64,000 nt of DNA from Cystobasidiopsis lactophilus (Eukaryota; Basidiomycota; Agaricostilbomycetes; Agaricostilbales; Chionosphaeraceae): assembly GCA_001599975.1 (NCBI GenBank), contig BCIO01000006.1, positions 1,235,587-1,299,586 of the forward strand, read 5' to 3'. Both the position numbers and the translations under genes were made by a program. The first letter of the stretch is position 1, and each line of letters begins with the position of its first letter. The notes below the pieces were generated by a model. That model made no database searches, was not told the DNA's origin, and saw nothing but the letters and a program-made list of their open reading frames with translations. Of the stretch, positions 1 to 13,041 are shown piece by piece.

Positions 1-939
1 TTTTTGCTGCACCACGAACAAGTTGTGCGCTGGCTGGAGAACTACCCGAACCAACCTTATAAAACGCTGGAGGTTCGGTCGACGGTGCACCCCCTCAAGA
101 CGGACTCTCCTCCGTTCGTCACTACTGCAGATTTGCTCGCCATGCTAGAGATGGTTGGCGGGTCGCTCAATCTGATCAACATTCAAGGCTATGGCTATGT
201 CTCTGAACTGGAGGAGATGGATCTGGCTGGACTGCTGCCGAATCTAACGGCATGGCACGGATTGGCAGGCCCCAGGGTTGGGCAGCTATTGCAGCTGCGT
301 CGTCTTGATACGGTCGGGGCCCACTTTGGGTCGTCTCCTGCAAGTCTGCAATTCCCGGCGCTCGTCGAGCTCGACATGTCGGGGTCCCACCATTACTCCG
401 ACTTCTTCTCTGCCTTCCTCAAGCAACTCCGAAACTTAAAGCGTCTTTGCCTACGCCACGAGGACAATCTGGTAGTAGCAGCACTCCTCGATGCGCTGGG
501 CCATTTGAGGGCTCTCGAACAGCTTGAGATCCACCACATGGTCAGTCCAACCTCCTCCCTTCGCTTGGAAGCGTTCTGAATGCGCATTCAGGCCCACCCG
601 TCTTTCCAAGAACGGGAAGATGTGGTCACGAAGATGTGGCAGGCGACCCCCAACTTGCGCACCTTTCGCAGTGACCTCACAGTGGACTCGGATTCTTTCG
701 ACGACTTGCCTCGAAGGATCTGGGATTTGGCGATCAACCCGGAACGGGTCTTGTCTAGAACTCAAATCCAGACGTGGCTGGGGTCGCGGAAGCAAACGCT
801 GGGGCGAGTCAGTCTCTTCGCATGGCTCTTGCGTTTGCAAGCGAAGGACCCAGCCGGATTTGCCTCTTTTGTGGCTTGGCTGTCATCGGAGCATGTCGAT
901 ATTTACTCTTGGCAGCCGGGGAGGTTCTACGCAGCATGA
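1..939 (+). CDS. F-box/leucine-rich-repeat-like protein, 5' partial
   Basis: The reading frame is open from the first base, with no ATG, so the 5' end lies outside the window. Exons are 1-540 and 592-939. The 51-nt intron (GTCAGT...TTCAG) joins two frames in phase and leaves 295 residues to the TAA-type end at 939. The protein has spaced leucine patterns such as LRRLDTVG, LVELDMSG, LRNLKRLCLR and LRALEQLEIHH, typical of the LRR half of fungal F-box proteins that recruit substrates to SCF ubiquitin ligases. The F-box itself would be upstream and is not seen, so the assignment rests on repeat spacing alone. It is convergent with the alpha-glucosidase, 79 bp away. Confidence 0.55.
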
Positions 940-1018
940 AGGGTGGTTCAGTTGAGAGGCAGCTCCTCGAGTTGGAGGCCTGTAGATTCAAGCTGATTGT
1001 AATTGTACGGATTTGCAT

Positions 1019-4000
1019 TTACGTAGCAGCGACGGTCAACCCATCGGCCAGCTTCAAGCCCGGCGACGTGAAGGTCAGCACCCTGCTGGTGCTGTTGTAG
1101 TCGCCCATTGATCCAACAGGTTCGTTCCCATTGACCTGGATCGCCTTTGAGCCATTAGAGTTGAGGAACTGGACGGCGTGGATGTCAAGGGTCTTCGCGT
1201 AGTCAGTCTTGCCGCTGACGGTCAGCTTGTTGCCCTTGAAGTTGAAGAACACGTTGGTGGTGGCAGATTGCTCCAGCGAGTCGCCACTGAAACAACTTGA
1301 GCATTGCCTACATGGGCAAAAGGAAGCTGATGCTCACTCGTCAAGATACAGCTGACCGAAAGCAGTTCCGTTGGAGTTGGGCGCCACAATGATGGTCCAC
1401 GGCTTTTTGCGCAGGTCGGTGGTCGTCATGGCCGACTCGTTGCGGAGGGCAATCACAGAGCCCCCTTTAATGTGAAGCGGAATTCGGTCCAAGGCAATGT
1501 TGTCCAGCGTCACATTCTGTGCCTGCCCTTGCACTACCGTCAAATCGTCAAAGTTATAGAAGACGTCGTTAGGGAGATAGATGGTGACTGAGGTGGAGTT
1601 GTTGTCGACATCTGTGACTGGAGAGACGAGCAGAGAAGGTCCGAAGAAGAATTGAAGATCGATGGTCGAAGCCGCGTCGTCGTGAGGGTAGACAAAAGAA
1701 AGAGGGAGGAGGGACGGCGTGCCGGTGTGCGACTGGTTGTACATGGCGGTGTAGATGTAATCGAGCATCCTGTACCGGATGCCGTAGGCGTACTTGGCGG
1801 CTGACGTCGAGATATCGTATCTGTAGAACTCTTGAGGAATGCTCTGCGCCAAACACATTAGCTCGGCCTAGACTGGCAGCACACCATAGAGACTTACTCC
1901 TAGGTTGTTGTGATTTCTACTGAAGGTGTAAAACGCGCCGAGAGTGCCCCAACGGGCCAAGAGCGAAGAGGTAGCGTTGTCTCCAAAACCCCCGATGTCG
2001 GCGCCGACCATTGGCACTTGATAGATGGCATTGAAGCTGAGGATGCCTTGAATAGAGTTTTGGTAATGGTACTGGTCGCTGAGGTTGTCTCCCAGCCATT
2101 TGCCCGTCCAGTTGCCGGCGCCAGCGAAGGTGCTTCTCGTGATCACAAGCGGGCGGCGGCCAGGGCGTCTGGCCAAAAGAGCGTGACGAGTGATGTTGCT
2201 CATCATGGTTCCGAAAAGATTATGCATATCATACTCCCTGCTTTGGTCCGCGTGGACCAAGCGGGTGTCGCCGGTCTTGTTCGACAGACTGCCAGCCACA
2301 TTTTGAATAGTGTAGCCAGGCGTAAGCAGATCTTGTTCTTGCTCGACAAACGCTCGCGCTTGGTGCTTCTGGTTGCCCCAGCTCAGCAAGCCGCGCTTCG
2401 ATGATCCGATGTTGGCGACGCCGAATGGGCTTTCGACGGGTGGCGGTGAAGTCGTCCGGTTTGGAGGGTCGCCTGGGTAGACTGGATATGAGATAAATGT
2501 ATATCGGTAGATAAGCTTGGACTCGCCCATCTCTAGAGCTTGGGCTTCCGGGTCATTGCACGGCCAATTGCAGAAGTTGGAAAACTGCGGTTTTCCGTCA
2601 GGCTTGCATATTTTCACACTCTGAGGACCTCACTTCGTTCATGTCGATCCAGAGTCCATCTCTGGTGCCAATTTAGATGGTACCTACACGGAGATAGAAA
2701 AAGAGGGCTCACACGTCCAGCCCAGACGACGGGTCAAAGAATTTGGCGATCTCGTTTGACCAGAAGGCTGGGGTGTTGGGCTTCATCCAGTCTGCAAACA
2801 CCGTTTCTCCTGGCCAGACAACTCCCTTGTAGATCGACCCGTTGGGAAATTTGAGCCACACGTCCTCTTCAAGACCTCTCGTATAGGCTGTCGAATTGGT
2901 GCCGTTCGGGCCAAGATGTGTCGATACCGCCGGATCGACCATCACGATGTATTGTTGATTCTGGGAGTGCAAATGGGAGACGATTTGGCGCATTTGTTGT
3001 AGCGGGAAGTAACCAGTCGAGTCGAGGGTGAATACCTGCCTCTTGTACATGTAATCGATATCTGTCCACATGGTCTCCAGTGGAATGCCCGATCTAGAGT
3101 AGTTGGTTACGACCTGCTCCCGAGCGTGAGACCATCAGTCCGGACGGCAAGCACGGGGGGCTCACCTGGGCGACTTCCAGGTAATCATTGTAGCCATATC
3201 TGCACTGATGGAGGCCCAAAGTCCAATAGGCGACCATTGCAGGCATCCCGACAACCTCTGCGTATTGGCGCGAAACGTCCACCGGGTTGGGGCCGGCCAA
3301 AAAGTAGAGGTCGAGAACGCCGCCCAAAATGTTATACTCGAGATATTTACCAGAGTCGCTGCTGTTGAGTTTGATGTCCATGCCGTTCGAGTTGAGAAGG
3401 AAGACGCCGTGAGTGCCGCTCGACCGCTTGTCAAAGTAGATCGGGTGCGAGCCATACAGCTACAATCAATGTCAGCACAAACGCCGAAGCATTAGGTGAC
3501 AAAGCAGAGACAGACGTTCGTTCCGTTGCCCACGCCGTAGGCGTCACGAGCCCACAGCGTTCTCGTGTAATTCTCGGTCGGCAACGCAAAGGAGTCGGTG
3601 TGCTCGCCTAGGCCATAAATGACGGGGGTGTCGGTGAGCTTGGTTCTAAGCCGAAGATACTGGTCTTCAAAAACAAAGGGTGCAGCAGACGAGTCAAACA
3701 GGGTTTCGCCAGTCTTGTTGCGGTGGATGGAAAAGGTGAAGGGCGACTTGGTGTAGTTGAAATAGATATTCTTCGAAGAGCCGCCTTGCGAGTTCCCAAT
3801 GCGCAAGAAGGCCTGCCCCGGAACTTCAAAGCGCTTCTTGTTGGCGTCCGTAATCTGGCGTCACGAGATGTAGCAATGTTTGCGCTCACAAATCCATCGC
3901 AACACCCACCTTCACATGAATCCGATTATCTGGGCAATCAGGTTTCAATGCTGTGCTCGAAGAAGAATGGAAAGATGTAAGCCACACCAGTTTCGTAAAG

Positions 4001-4240
4001 AACCAACAAGTCCAGCGCTGGGATGTCAGTTGAAAAGGCGTTGCAGGCAGCTCCGGCCAGCTTCAAAGTAGCCGTCAACTTGGTCCCTTGGTTGACCACG
4101 TTCGAAGCAGTGTAGCCAGAGCACGACGAGGCATCGAGGGTCCAATTCGAACTCGGCGCTTGCCTAGCCTCGAGGATCGGCGACGACCCCACGGGACAGC
4201 ACCAGTAAAACCAGCTTATGAGAAGCACAGGTAGCAGCAT
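1019..4240 (-). CDS. Secreted GH31 alpha-glucosidase
   Basis: Exons (minus strand, 5' to 3'): 4240-3988, 3929-3910, 3854-3516, 3459-3166, 3113-2713, 2661-2634, 2584-1898, 1843-1338, 1286-1019; 931 aa. Glycoside hydrolase family 31 releases terminal alpha-glucose by a retaining mechanism. The nucleophile motif LWIDMNE and the acid/base motif GKWLGDN are intact, as are GADIGGFG and [15 protein letters not shown]. The start gives a signal peptide ([15 protein letters not shown]), and many N-x-S/T sites follow, so the enzyme should be secreted and glycosylated, probably feeding on maltose, starch or similar sugars. Two tiny exons (20 and 28 nt) are needed to keep the conserved YETDNRIHVK and DGLWIDMNE segments. 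Confidence 0.93.
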
Positions 4241-4773
4241 GATGGTCGTTTGTCGAGAGCGAAGGAAGCCCGAAGGGAGCGCGAGCGTCCCCGCTCTGGA
4301 TCGCAAGTTCTGTGCCTTTGCATCATTGGCTGCACATGGCAGATTCTTGTCAGCGGGCGCTAGTAGCAGCCAACTTTTCTCCGACATGTCGATCAAGCAG
4401 GTTGGTCGTTAGGTAGAAAACTTGGGCATGGGCGACGGGAAATGGGCAGGACAGCAAGGAGCACAGCGTCAGAAATTTGGGGGCAGCCAGCAGTGGACAG
4501 TGCGGTGACGATCAGGACATGGCGCAATACAGCTCTGGGCAGGCTCATACAGCTACATTCCCAGAGCTCGAGCACATGGAGCTAAGTGCGGGACCACATC
4601 GATGTGAAAGGAAAAGATCTTGAATTGCCCAGGTTGCCGCCGTGGCGAGGTGGCGACTTGAACGGACATTTGTGGCATACTAGCCGAATCTCGGTACATT
4701 TTGACAAGGCAAAAGAAGGCGTCTAAAACGTAGTAGAGGTCGTTTGGTTTTACAATGCGATGCGTGATGCGAG
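4241..4773. other. Intergenic stretch, upstream of the alpha-glucosidase
   Basis: This stretch lies between the 5' end of the GH31 gene and the 3' end of the ubiquitin hydrolase, both on the minus strand. It should carry the glucosidase promoter and the hydrolase 3' UTR. Short open frames here have no recognisable protein, and I see no repeat. Confidence 0.5.
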
Positions 4774-7700
4774 CTATGAGACCCGGCGATAAAAGAGGAT
4801 GTACGCGCTCTTCGTGGCGCCGCGAACATCGGCATCGCTGACAGGCTGGATCTTGGAGTCCGAGATGTGATTCCAGGTATTGCGGGAGCGGACGGCGGCG
4901 GTGTAGTGGCCGCTGGACAAAGTGCCAAAGTGCTGTGAGATGCCGTAGAGGTCATAAGTCGACTTAAGTTGCGGTTGGGGCCCGCCGCCATATAGATGAT
5001 CTGCCGGATTCTCGCCGGGAAGGTAAGGAGAGAGGTCGAGGCCATAGATGGGGAAGCCGACCGGCGTGTCGATGCGGTCTGAGAAGGGGCCCTTGAAACT
5101 GAACCGCTTGAAGTGAATTAAGAGGATGGGTGGAAGTCGTGCCAGGGTAAGCTTCTTGGATGCGCGCCGCGGTTGCTTGCACGATGGACAGTGCCAAGCG
5201 TCTTGTCCTTCCATGATCTCTTCCGAGACGAAGTTGGCAAACACCGACTCGAGGCTGACCCGATTCTTGGTGGAAGGAATGGGCAGCGAAAGGTACATGA
5301 AAGCGTTGAAAGTCGTGGATGTCTGCTCGTCAAATTGTTCAACTTCAGGTTGTAGGATCATACCGGAGAGAGCCGACGAACCTTGTTGCAGGTCAAGCAC
5401 TGCAGTCTCGAACGATACTGCCCTTGGAACCAGCTGACGATCAAGGAGTTGTCTCTCGATAGATAGCGTTCCCACTCCAAGTTGGAAGCGGCAAGCGTCG
5501 GCAAAGCTTCCAGCTCGGCCTCACGCTCCGGTGTGAGCTCAATGTTTTTCGGTTTGCGCTGGACCAGGTTGAGGTCTTCGTGCAGGCCGTCGAGGAGGAA
5601 GGCGAGGAACTCTTGGGAATCGTGTTGGTCCGTGCCTTTGAACTGGGGCGCAAAGTGGCAGATTGCGTCCTGTGCGATTATGCGCATCAACAATGCCCGC
5701 CAAGAAGGAGTGCGTAGGCCAAAAACGCACCCTGAAGGAAACTGGTGAAACGAAGTTGTATTGCTCGGTCCATAGGACGCCAAAGAGCTGCGCCACCGTC
5801 TCGGCCAGAGCGCCCTTTGTGCCTAACGGGTTGACCACGTTGATCTGGCTTCGATAACTGCCGCCTGTTCCGTCCAGAGTTAGTTCAACTTCCAAGAGCA
5901 CAAACGTAAAGAGGAAAGGGGACAAACTTGTGAAAAATTTGGCAAAAGGGATGGTGGCACTCAAACACTGTAGAGTCGAGTTCATGTAACAAGCTGTCGA
6001 TCGACAGAGATATCAGGGTCAGGGGGAGAACAGATAGAGTCGAAGGAAGACGACGCACTGTTACCCAAATTCTTGAGGCCTGTCATTCCGACCACTCCGT
6101 CTCTCCAGTCCAGCGGAATCTTAGCCGCCAATGGGCCGGAAGCGACGACTGGCGAGTTAGGTGTCGAACCAGCGTAGCCATTAGAGCTCAGCCGCCGATT
6201 CTGGGGTGCCAAGACCGAAGGGCGATTTTGGGATTGGGACAACGAAAGCGAGTTGCCGTAGGTGGGCGCCAGCGGAGGCCGCTGGGACTCGTACACTGGC
6301 GGCGGGGCGGCTAAAGAGGGGTAGTCGACCATTCTGGAAGGGTAGCCATTGGGCAAGGGCAAGGGAGCTGGGTTTTGGCCGCCACCGGGAGGGGCATTGG
6401 AGTTTGTGGAGGAGGACAAAGACATAGCCATTGGAACTGATTTGGAGGAGGGCAGCCGCTGCATGGCCGTTTGTGGGAATTGAGGAAAGGATGTCGGATC
6501 AGCCGCCGAGGCGGAGGCCATTCGGTAGCCCTGGCCCCCGTAAGAAGGCGAGGGCAAGCTAGGTTGCTGTGGGTAGGAGTAGTTGGAGTTGTACTGAAAC
6601 GCTGAAGGTTGACTTGATGAGGCGTAGGTGTTGCCAATCTGTGAACACACCAACCCTCTAGATCCGCCCCACGAAGTGAAGGTAGGCTTCGACTCACCAC
6701 ATCGCCCACCGACCTCGCAATTTGTGGCCCGGGCGGCGGCTTATAAAAGTCCTCGCTGCCGGACAACGTCATCTTGCGATTCTGCTTCTTCGCCTCGCCC
6801 GTGGACGCCACCGAGCCCCTCCTGTCCCCATTGCCTCCCCGCTCTTCGATGCCTTCCAGGGCGCGCTTAGCATCTTGAACGGCCTTGGGAGTGCCCGGCA
6901 CGTCCATCACGGACCCGACCAGGCCTTTGGCGCCGATCTCCTTCCTCCAAGCCTCCAATCCGCCTTCCAGCAAGACGGGCGGGCGCTTGAGCGGCTTCAT
7001 GAAGCCTTCCATGTAGATGGCCTGGTTCAAAGTCCAGAGCGCGGCGGATTGCCCGGGCTCGGCGTTGCGCAAAGAGGTGATGCGCGATTCCGGCGGCAAG
7101 GCTCGGGTTAGGTTGTCGTACATGACGACGAGGTCGAACTGGTGGCGGTTCCGGAACTGAAACTGGTCGTCAGCCGAGTTGTCGAACAGGCTGGCTTCGA
7201 GCTTGTCCGGGGAGATGCGCTCGCGCAAGGCGAAAGGGGAGATGCAAAGGGAGTAGACGGTGGGTTTCCCAAGGGTGGAGATGGAGAGCTGCGAGTGCTC
7301 TTCTGGGAAGCGTACGTCGATTAGGAGGATGCTAGGGGGTAGGGCTTGGGTGATATAGGACCACAAGGTGGAGGGCAAGATGGTGACTGCTTGAGGGAAG
7401 TTGAACGTGGGCGTGGAGGGCGGTTTGGGCGTGGTGTTGACTACAGGTGATAGCGGCGGCCGAGTCATTGGCGAGGGCACTTTAGGCGGACCACCAAATG
7501 CGGGGGCAGCTGGAGGTCTCCCCAGCCCTAGACCAGGATCATGCGTGGGAGCAGAGGGCAAGGACGGGAACTGATGCTCCAGCTCGTCCAGTGATGGGAA
7601 ATGGCCTTCAAACGAGGCGTCGGCAGAGTGCGTCGGGGTGATGGGCGGCGCGGAGCCCGGTCTGGCCACGTCCACTGAGGCCAATGTCAGTGGCGCATCT

Positions 7701-8389
7701 TCGAGCACGGTCGGAGGCCGGCCATTGGGCACGGTGGGCAGGGGCCGCCTGCTGGTGGGAGAGGGCCCAGAGGTGGAGGTGTCCATGCCGGCCGAGTTGA
7801 GGGCGGCGAGGCGGTCCGCAATGGAACTGCGCTTGGTGGTGCCATTGCTCGCGCTCCCGTTCATGCTGGGGCTGGTCGGCGGCGAGCTGAGCGTGGGACT
7901 GCTCGTCACACTGTGCATTCACAACCATAGATTTAGCCTTGTCAGCGGGGAGCCTGGCTAAAGGGGCCGAGGAGCAAGAAACGCACGGCGAGGCAGCCAA
8001 GGCGGTTTCGAGGGCGGCCAGGCGCTGCTTGACGTTGATGTAGTTCGCCTTGAGCTCCTGGATGCCCATGTACTCCTTCCCGCGCTCCTTGGTCGCCGCT
8101 TTGGACTCGGGATGCTGCAGCACTACATTCGTGATCCTGCGTTCGTTGCGCCCCAAGCATCAGCCCAATCCCATCCGCTGCCCGCCCGGACCGGCCAGGG
8201 CTGTCAAGCTCACCCAGCGTATTTGAGCCAGCCCACATAGGCCGAGGGTGCGTCGCCCAGAGCATCAGCGGCGCTGGCGGAGGCGAACACTTTGCGGCTC
8301 GATTCGAGGTACGACTTGAGCGAGTAGGTAAAGTCCGGGTTGACCTTGGCCTGCTCCTTGAGCACAGCTAAGCTGATCGACCCTGCCAT
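4774..8389 (-). CDS. Ubiquitin carboxyl-terminal hydrolase with rhodanese domain (Doa4/Ubp4-like)
   Basis: Exons (minus): 8389-8214, 8136-7987, 7910-6698, 6638-6059, 5993-5928, 5864-5731, 5669-5382, 5322-4774; 1051 aa. The N-terminal 110 residues are helical and resemble the USP8/Doa4 N-terminal module. A Ser/Pro-rich linker follows, then a rhodanese fold (ILLIDVRFPEEHSQ). Its usual catalytic Cys position reads VVMYDNLTR, so that domain is probably non-catalytic, as in Doa4. The USP domain has the Cys box GNTCYMNSTLQCL, the zinc CxxC pairs LTCNK and CPSC, and the His box SSGHYTAAVRSR. Family knowledge points to recovery of ubiquitin from cargo at the late endosome and proteasome. Start choice: the MAGSISLAVLKEQAK exon joins in phase. 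Confidence 0.92.
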
Positions 8390-8644
8390 GCATCGCCCGC
8401 GCGCTGGTGCTGCCGTTGTTGTTGGATTCGGGGCAAGAGCGCGGGCGGAAGCTCTGAGGTGGCGGATTTCATGCGCAGTAAGAATTATGGGTATTTGTCA
8501 ACATTACAGTTCCAAGCCGTCTATAAAAGTAAAGTCTGAATCCCAGGTCTGATCAACGTGAAGAAAGCAAAGCGCCGAAGGCCAAGTCGGGTAGTCTGGT
8601 GTATCACTGGGCTTGCGCTCAGAAGCCTCTAAGTGCGTACATCG

Positions 8645-11600
8645 TCAAACGGCAGACAGCCCAAAGGTGTTGGGCGACTTGGGGGTCGCCGCTTTCGGGC
8701 TGGTCGCAGGCGTGGCGGGCGGGGNGGNAGGGACGAGCACTTCCGACTTGGTCTGGTTGACGAGCGGCGAGGACTGGGCCGGCTTGGCACCTCGCTCTTC
8801 GGCAGCCTTACCAAGGTAGGCGTAGATGAAGCGGACGGCCTGTTTGAAAACGAAAGCGTTTCAACAGGAAGATAAGGGAGATAGGAGGTCGAGAAGGGCT
8901 CACGGACTCGACGCCATTCTCGGCTCGGATCAGCTTGCCAACGACTGTGATACATGCTGTTCACTGGAAAGTTAATTCGCCAGGAAGGTAGATGTACGCA
9001 CTCTCAGCCTTCTCTTTGATGATCCTGTTCAATCTCACCGTTGAGCAAGGCAGCTTTTAGCATCAAGAGGGAAGGGCACAACGCACCGATCTTTGGTAGC
9101 TTTGGTCCAAGCTTCGGCCATGTCGCTGCCCGTCAGGCTGTTGACTCGAAGACCAGCCCCAAGCTTTTGCACTCGGTTCGCCCAAAACTGTACTCGCCGA
9201 CTCGTACTTATTAGCATTTCTGAGTGGCATTTGCTTAAGGAGAACCCGCAACGCACGTATTGGTCGCCAAAGAAGGGGTGGACTGTGCGAGACGAGATGA
9301 ATGATCGCCCAAAAACAAGAGGAAGGCCACGCACTCAAAGTCGGCACGCCATACTTCAACGAGGCTGCAGTAGTGCCCGCACCGCCTGTGTACACATGGC
9401 AATAGACAAATCAGAAACTCGTCTGCTGGAAAGGAGGGGAAGGAAAGAGGCGGACCATGATGCATCGCCGCATCCACCTTGTCGAACAGCCAATCGTGCG
9501 GGATGCTCGCGATCTCGTAAATCTCCTCCGGGAGGTTGATAGTCTCCGCCCGCTCCTTGGCTCTCCTGGCGGACCAGCCTTTGCACAAGATCATGCGAAC
9601 GTCCGCCAGCTTGCAGGATTCCACGACGGCCGTCGTCAAAGCTGCCGGGTCAGGAATAACGATTGAGCCGAAGCCGCAGTACACCAAAGGCTTGCCGTCG
9701 TCTTTGGCGCGCTGGATGAAGGCCAAGAGAGCCTCAGGCGGGGTCCAGTCGGGTTCAGAAGACTTCATGAACCAATAGCCCGAAATGAAGACCGAGTTGG
9801 GGTAGTCTAAGGGTCTCGGGACGACGCTCTGGGAAAAGTTGTAAATGAACGGGATCTGGCGGAGGTGGAGGTGCTCTTGGTCGGTCGCTGGCAGTCCCAG
9901 CGTTTTCTTGCGCCAGGCATTGATCTGGCCAGACGAAGCGCGCCACATGATTTGGTCGAACAAGACATAGGTGGAGTAGTTGTAGAAAGGGCCGAGCTCG
10001 TCCGGGCCGTTGATGAAGCTGTGTGGGAAGTCCCCAGTCCGGGTCCACGGCATGGTGAAGGCTCGGAAGTAGGAGATGCGAAGCGCTTCCGCGACGTGCA
10101 CGCCCGCAAATGTACCTGTACATCGACATCGACAGGGAGAGTCAGTAAACCACAACAAATGGACAGGACTAAACGCACTCGGGGATTCGATGAGCACGTC
10201 AGCTTGGCTCGACTTGACCGCTTCGTAGGCTTCCACCAGCAACTCGTCGAACCATTTTCGAAAGCGGGTAAGCGTATCGGATGCAAATATTTTGTGTTCA
10301 ATCTGTGAGTTCAACAAGAGGTGGGATTCAGCAAATGGTGGCCGAATCGCAAACGAAGGGCGCTCACCGAAACCTCCATCAAGATGCCGGGGTCGCCACC
10401 CACACTCTTGTGCTCTATGCCATAGCTCGTGACCCATTTTTTGTATTCTGGGTGAGTGGCGATGACGCAGGTATGACCGGCAGACATTAGTTCTTGGCAC
10501 AAGGCAAGGTAGCTGCAAATGCCAAAATCTATTAGTAGTCACTCATGATGTTGGGACGAAGAAGACACGCACGGCTGGACATCGCCTCTGGAACCGATGG
10601 TTAAGCAGCAGAACTTCATCTTCTTGACGCTGTACCGATGGTAGCCGCGGTGGCCAGCCAGCCGGGGCAAGCGGTTGAGGACTTCCGGATCGACAGTAGT
10701 AGTTGCCGCTTGCTGGACTATTGATAGATGTAAGGAGTCCATCCGAGATTCGGCGCTGTCCATGGTGGCTGGCTGCTCCGTGAGAGGTGAGGCGGAGGGC
10801 GGAGTTTCGGAAATGGGAGTTTCAGAAATGGGGCTGAAGCCGTCGAAGCTAGTCTCGGGAGAGTCTTGCTGTGATGGCTCTGGGTTGGTGGTGAATCTCT
10901 TGATGGCCTGGATCGCCCAGTCCCGGCGCTCCTTGGTAAGAAAATCGAAGATGAGGTCCTCCCTCCCGACAATGACCACGTGCATGCCAAAGATGCCGGG
11001 CACAACGCTCTTCGAGACGACCGCATCCTTGACGATGGCAGTTGGCACATTGACTTGCACGTTACTGCCTAATTTCGTCTTCCTTAAGAAGTAGACGCCT
11101 GATGCACCTGCCGCGAAGTGGCCAATGCTGGGGATCTTCTTGACCAAGTAAGCCGGAATGATGGTGCGAATGGCACCTTCGGGGCCAAATCCAAACACGA
11201 AACGAAACCGATCGACCTCCGCCACTGTAGGGGCGTATTTGGTTTCGAGGTCCGAGCCGTTGGTCGTGGTGGAGGAGACAGATTCCGCACGGTGGCGATG
11301 GAAGCTGCCTTGCGGTTTGGACCACAATTCTAGGATGGGTTCTGGAGATCGGGGCACTTCGGTGGCGACCTTGCCCCGGATGGCCAGAACAGCCTTTTTG
11401 ATGACTTCGATCGGCCAGCTTTTAGCGACCAAAAATCCCATGTCGACGCGAAACGGTTCTTCGTCTTTGGTGCGGATGTACATCGTCAAGACCTATTGCG
11501 CCACAAGCCTTAGCTCAGGCCAAGGCGACGGGAGCACGTAGACTGACATTTGAGAAGTTCTGCCAAGCCAGCGAGTCTATCTTGATTATACGGTCCAAAG

Positions 11601-12790
11601 GAATTGACAGTCTAAAGCGCTCTCGGTGCTCGTTGTCTGAGATGCTTGTAAGTTTTGCACCGCTTCGATAAAGAAACTGCGACTCACATCTGAAGAAAGC
11701 GGCACCCAATCTGCACCTCGCTGTGAGCCCCTCCGTCCAGTCAGAAAGCAGTGCGCTCACTCATTCCGCCACAAAGAAGCTGTCGCTTCGTCGTCAAACT
11801 CTAGTTCGCCCAAAGCCTGCGTTTGCCTCGCATGCGATCTCCGTATGAACTCGAAAGACACGAATCTGGGTTTGTCCTTGTATTGAAGTGGATGGGTGTA
11901 GATCTCAAGCAAATTAGAAACTGAATATAAGAAGTGAGCTGCTGAGCGTCAGCTGGAAAGCGAACGCCTCACAATGCAGGCTGCCGACCGGGTTCAGGAG
12001 GTGCTTGCTGTCAGGGTAGCCGACCATGCTGTCCTCCTTGAGGACGACGTGGACCTTGGAATCTCGAACGCGGCCAGGTCCACGGATATGGAACTGGACG
12101 GTCGTGCTGAGATGCGTGTCTTCAGTCTCGTCTTGTGCTTCACCGGGTTTGGGCAGAATGGCGTAGAAAGCGATTCGAGCATTTGTCCTTTGGCCGGTTG
12201 CTTTAGAAGAGAAGGACGTGGGGGACAAGAAGTGGCCTACACAAAGACAGTCCCTCTGACAACGACGGTGCGTACTACCGAGCCGGTGGTGTGCGCTAGC
12301 AGTTTCTCTTCTTCGCCAAGATAGTCCATCTTGCCAAACTCCTCTTCGAGCACAGAGATCATGCTTTTATCATTGGCTTCTTTCTCCTCCGCGGTCATCG
12401 TATGGTCGACTGGCGGAGGAAGCGTCGACAGACTGGACGCAAGAGAGTCGCTGGGAGAGGGTGCGGAGTCAGGAGTGGCCGACTCTGAGTCGCTGGGATG
12501 ATGCGCATGTGAAAAGACTCCTTGATCTTCTTCGTCATGCTGCAAGGCAGGTTCTGGCGCCTCAGCGAGCTTCTTCGCTTCCTTGATAAAGGCGCTGTCG
12601 TCTTGTCCATCTTGAGCTTCGCCAGGATCCGATTTGTCCTATTTCCACACGTTCAGAACACATAAGTATTGATAGAACGAGCAATGTGTACTCCTCTGGC
12701 GGCCCTGCGAAACACGCTCAACAGCGAGCCAACTGAAGGCGCAAAGCCGGCGGACCCCGAGCCTGAGAAGTCATTCGCGGCAGGCTGCAT
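8645..12790 (-). CDS. ATG26: Sterol 3-beta-glucosyltransferase (Atg26 type)
   Basis: Sixteen exons (minus): 12790-12692, 12638-12241, 12187-11973, 11920-11761, 11720-11688, 11644-11548, 11492-10573, 10512-10368, 10302-10179, 10115-9456, 9385-9335, 9282-9257, 9187-9087, 9024-9002, 8944-8904, 8839-8645; 1095 aa. The N-terminal half shows GRAM- and PH-like segments (VTNARIAFYAILPKP, LEIYTHPLQYKDKPRFVSFE). The C-terminal half is a glycosyltransferase-28/UGT module with TIGSRGDVQPYLALC, ESPSTFAGVHVAEALR, MPWTRTGDFPHSF and HHGGAGTTAASLKYGVPT. It transfers glucose from UDP-glucose to ergosterol at membranes and, in some yeasts, is needed for pexophagy. The 40-nt and 43-nt introns near 11.7 kb are the least secure joins. 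Two unresolved bases (8725, 8728) fall in the last exon. Confidence 0.93.
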
Positions 12791-13041
12791 CGTTGGGATA
12801 GCTATTCAGCTCAAAGCTCAGGTAGTACAATTACAGACTCTAGGAAGGCAGAGGGCAAGCAGTTGGCGGCACCCAAAAGAAGGGTTATCGCTCGATGCAT
12901 TCCCGGAGATCGTGGCAAACTTCGGGTTTAAGACGGACACTCTGCTTTCGCCTCGTGCGGAGTGGTTTACAGTATTTCAAGGTGCCAGTAACAAGATATA
13001 GGGCAGATTTGCAAAGAAAGTGGCAGAACGCAGGAGAGCTT

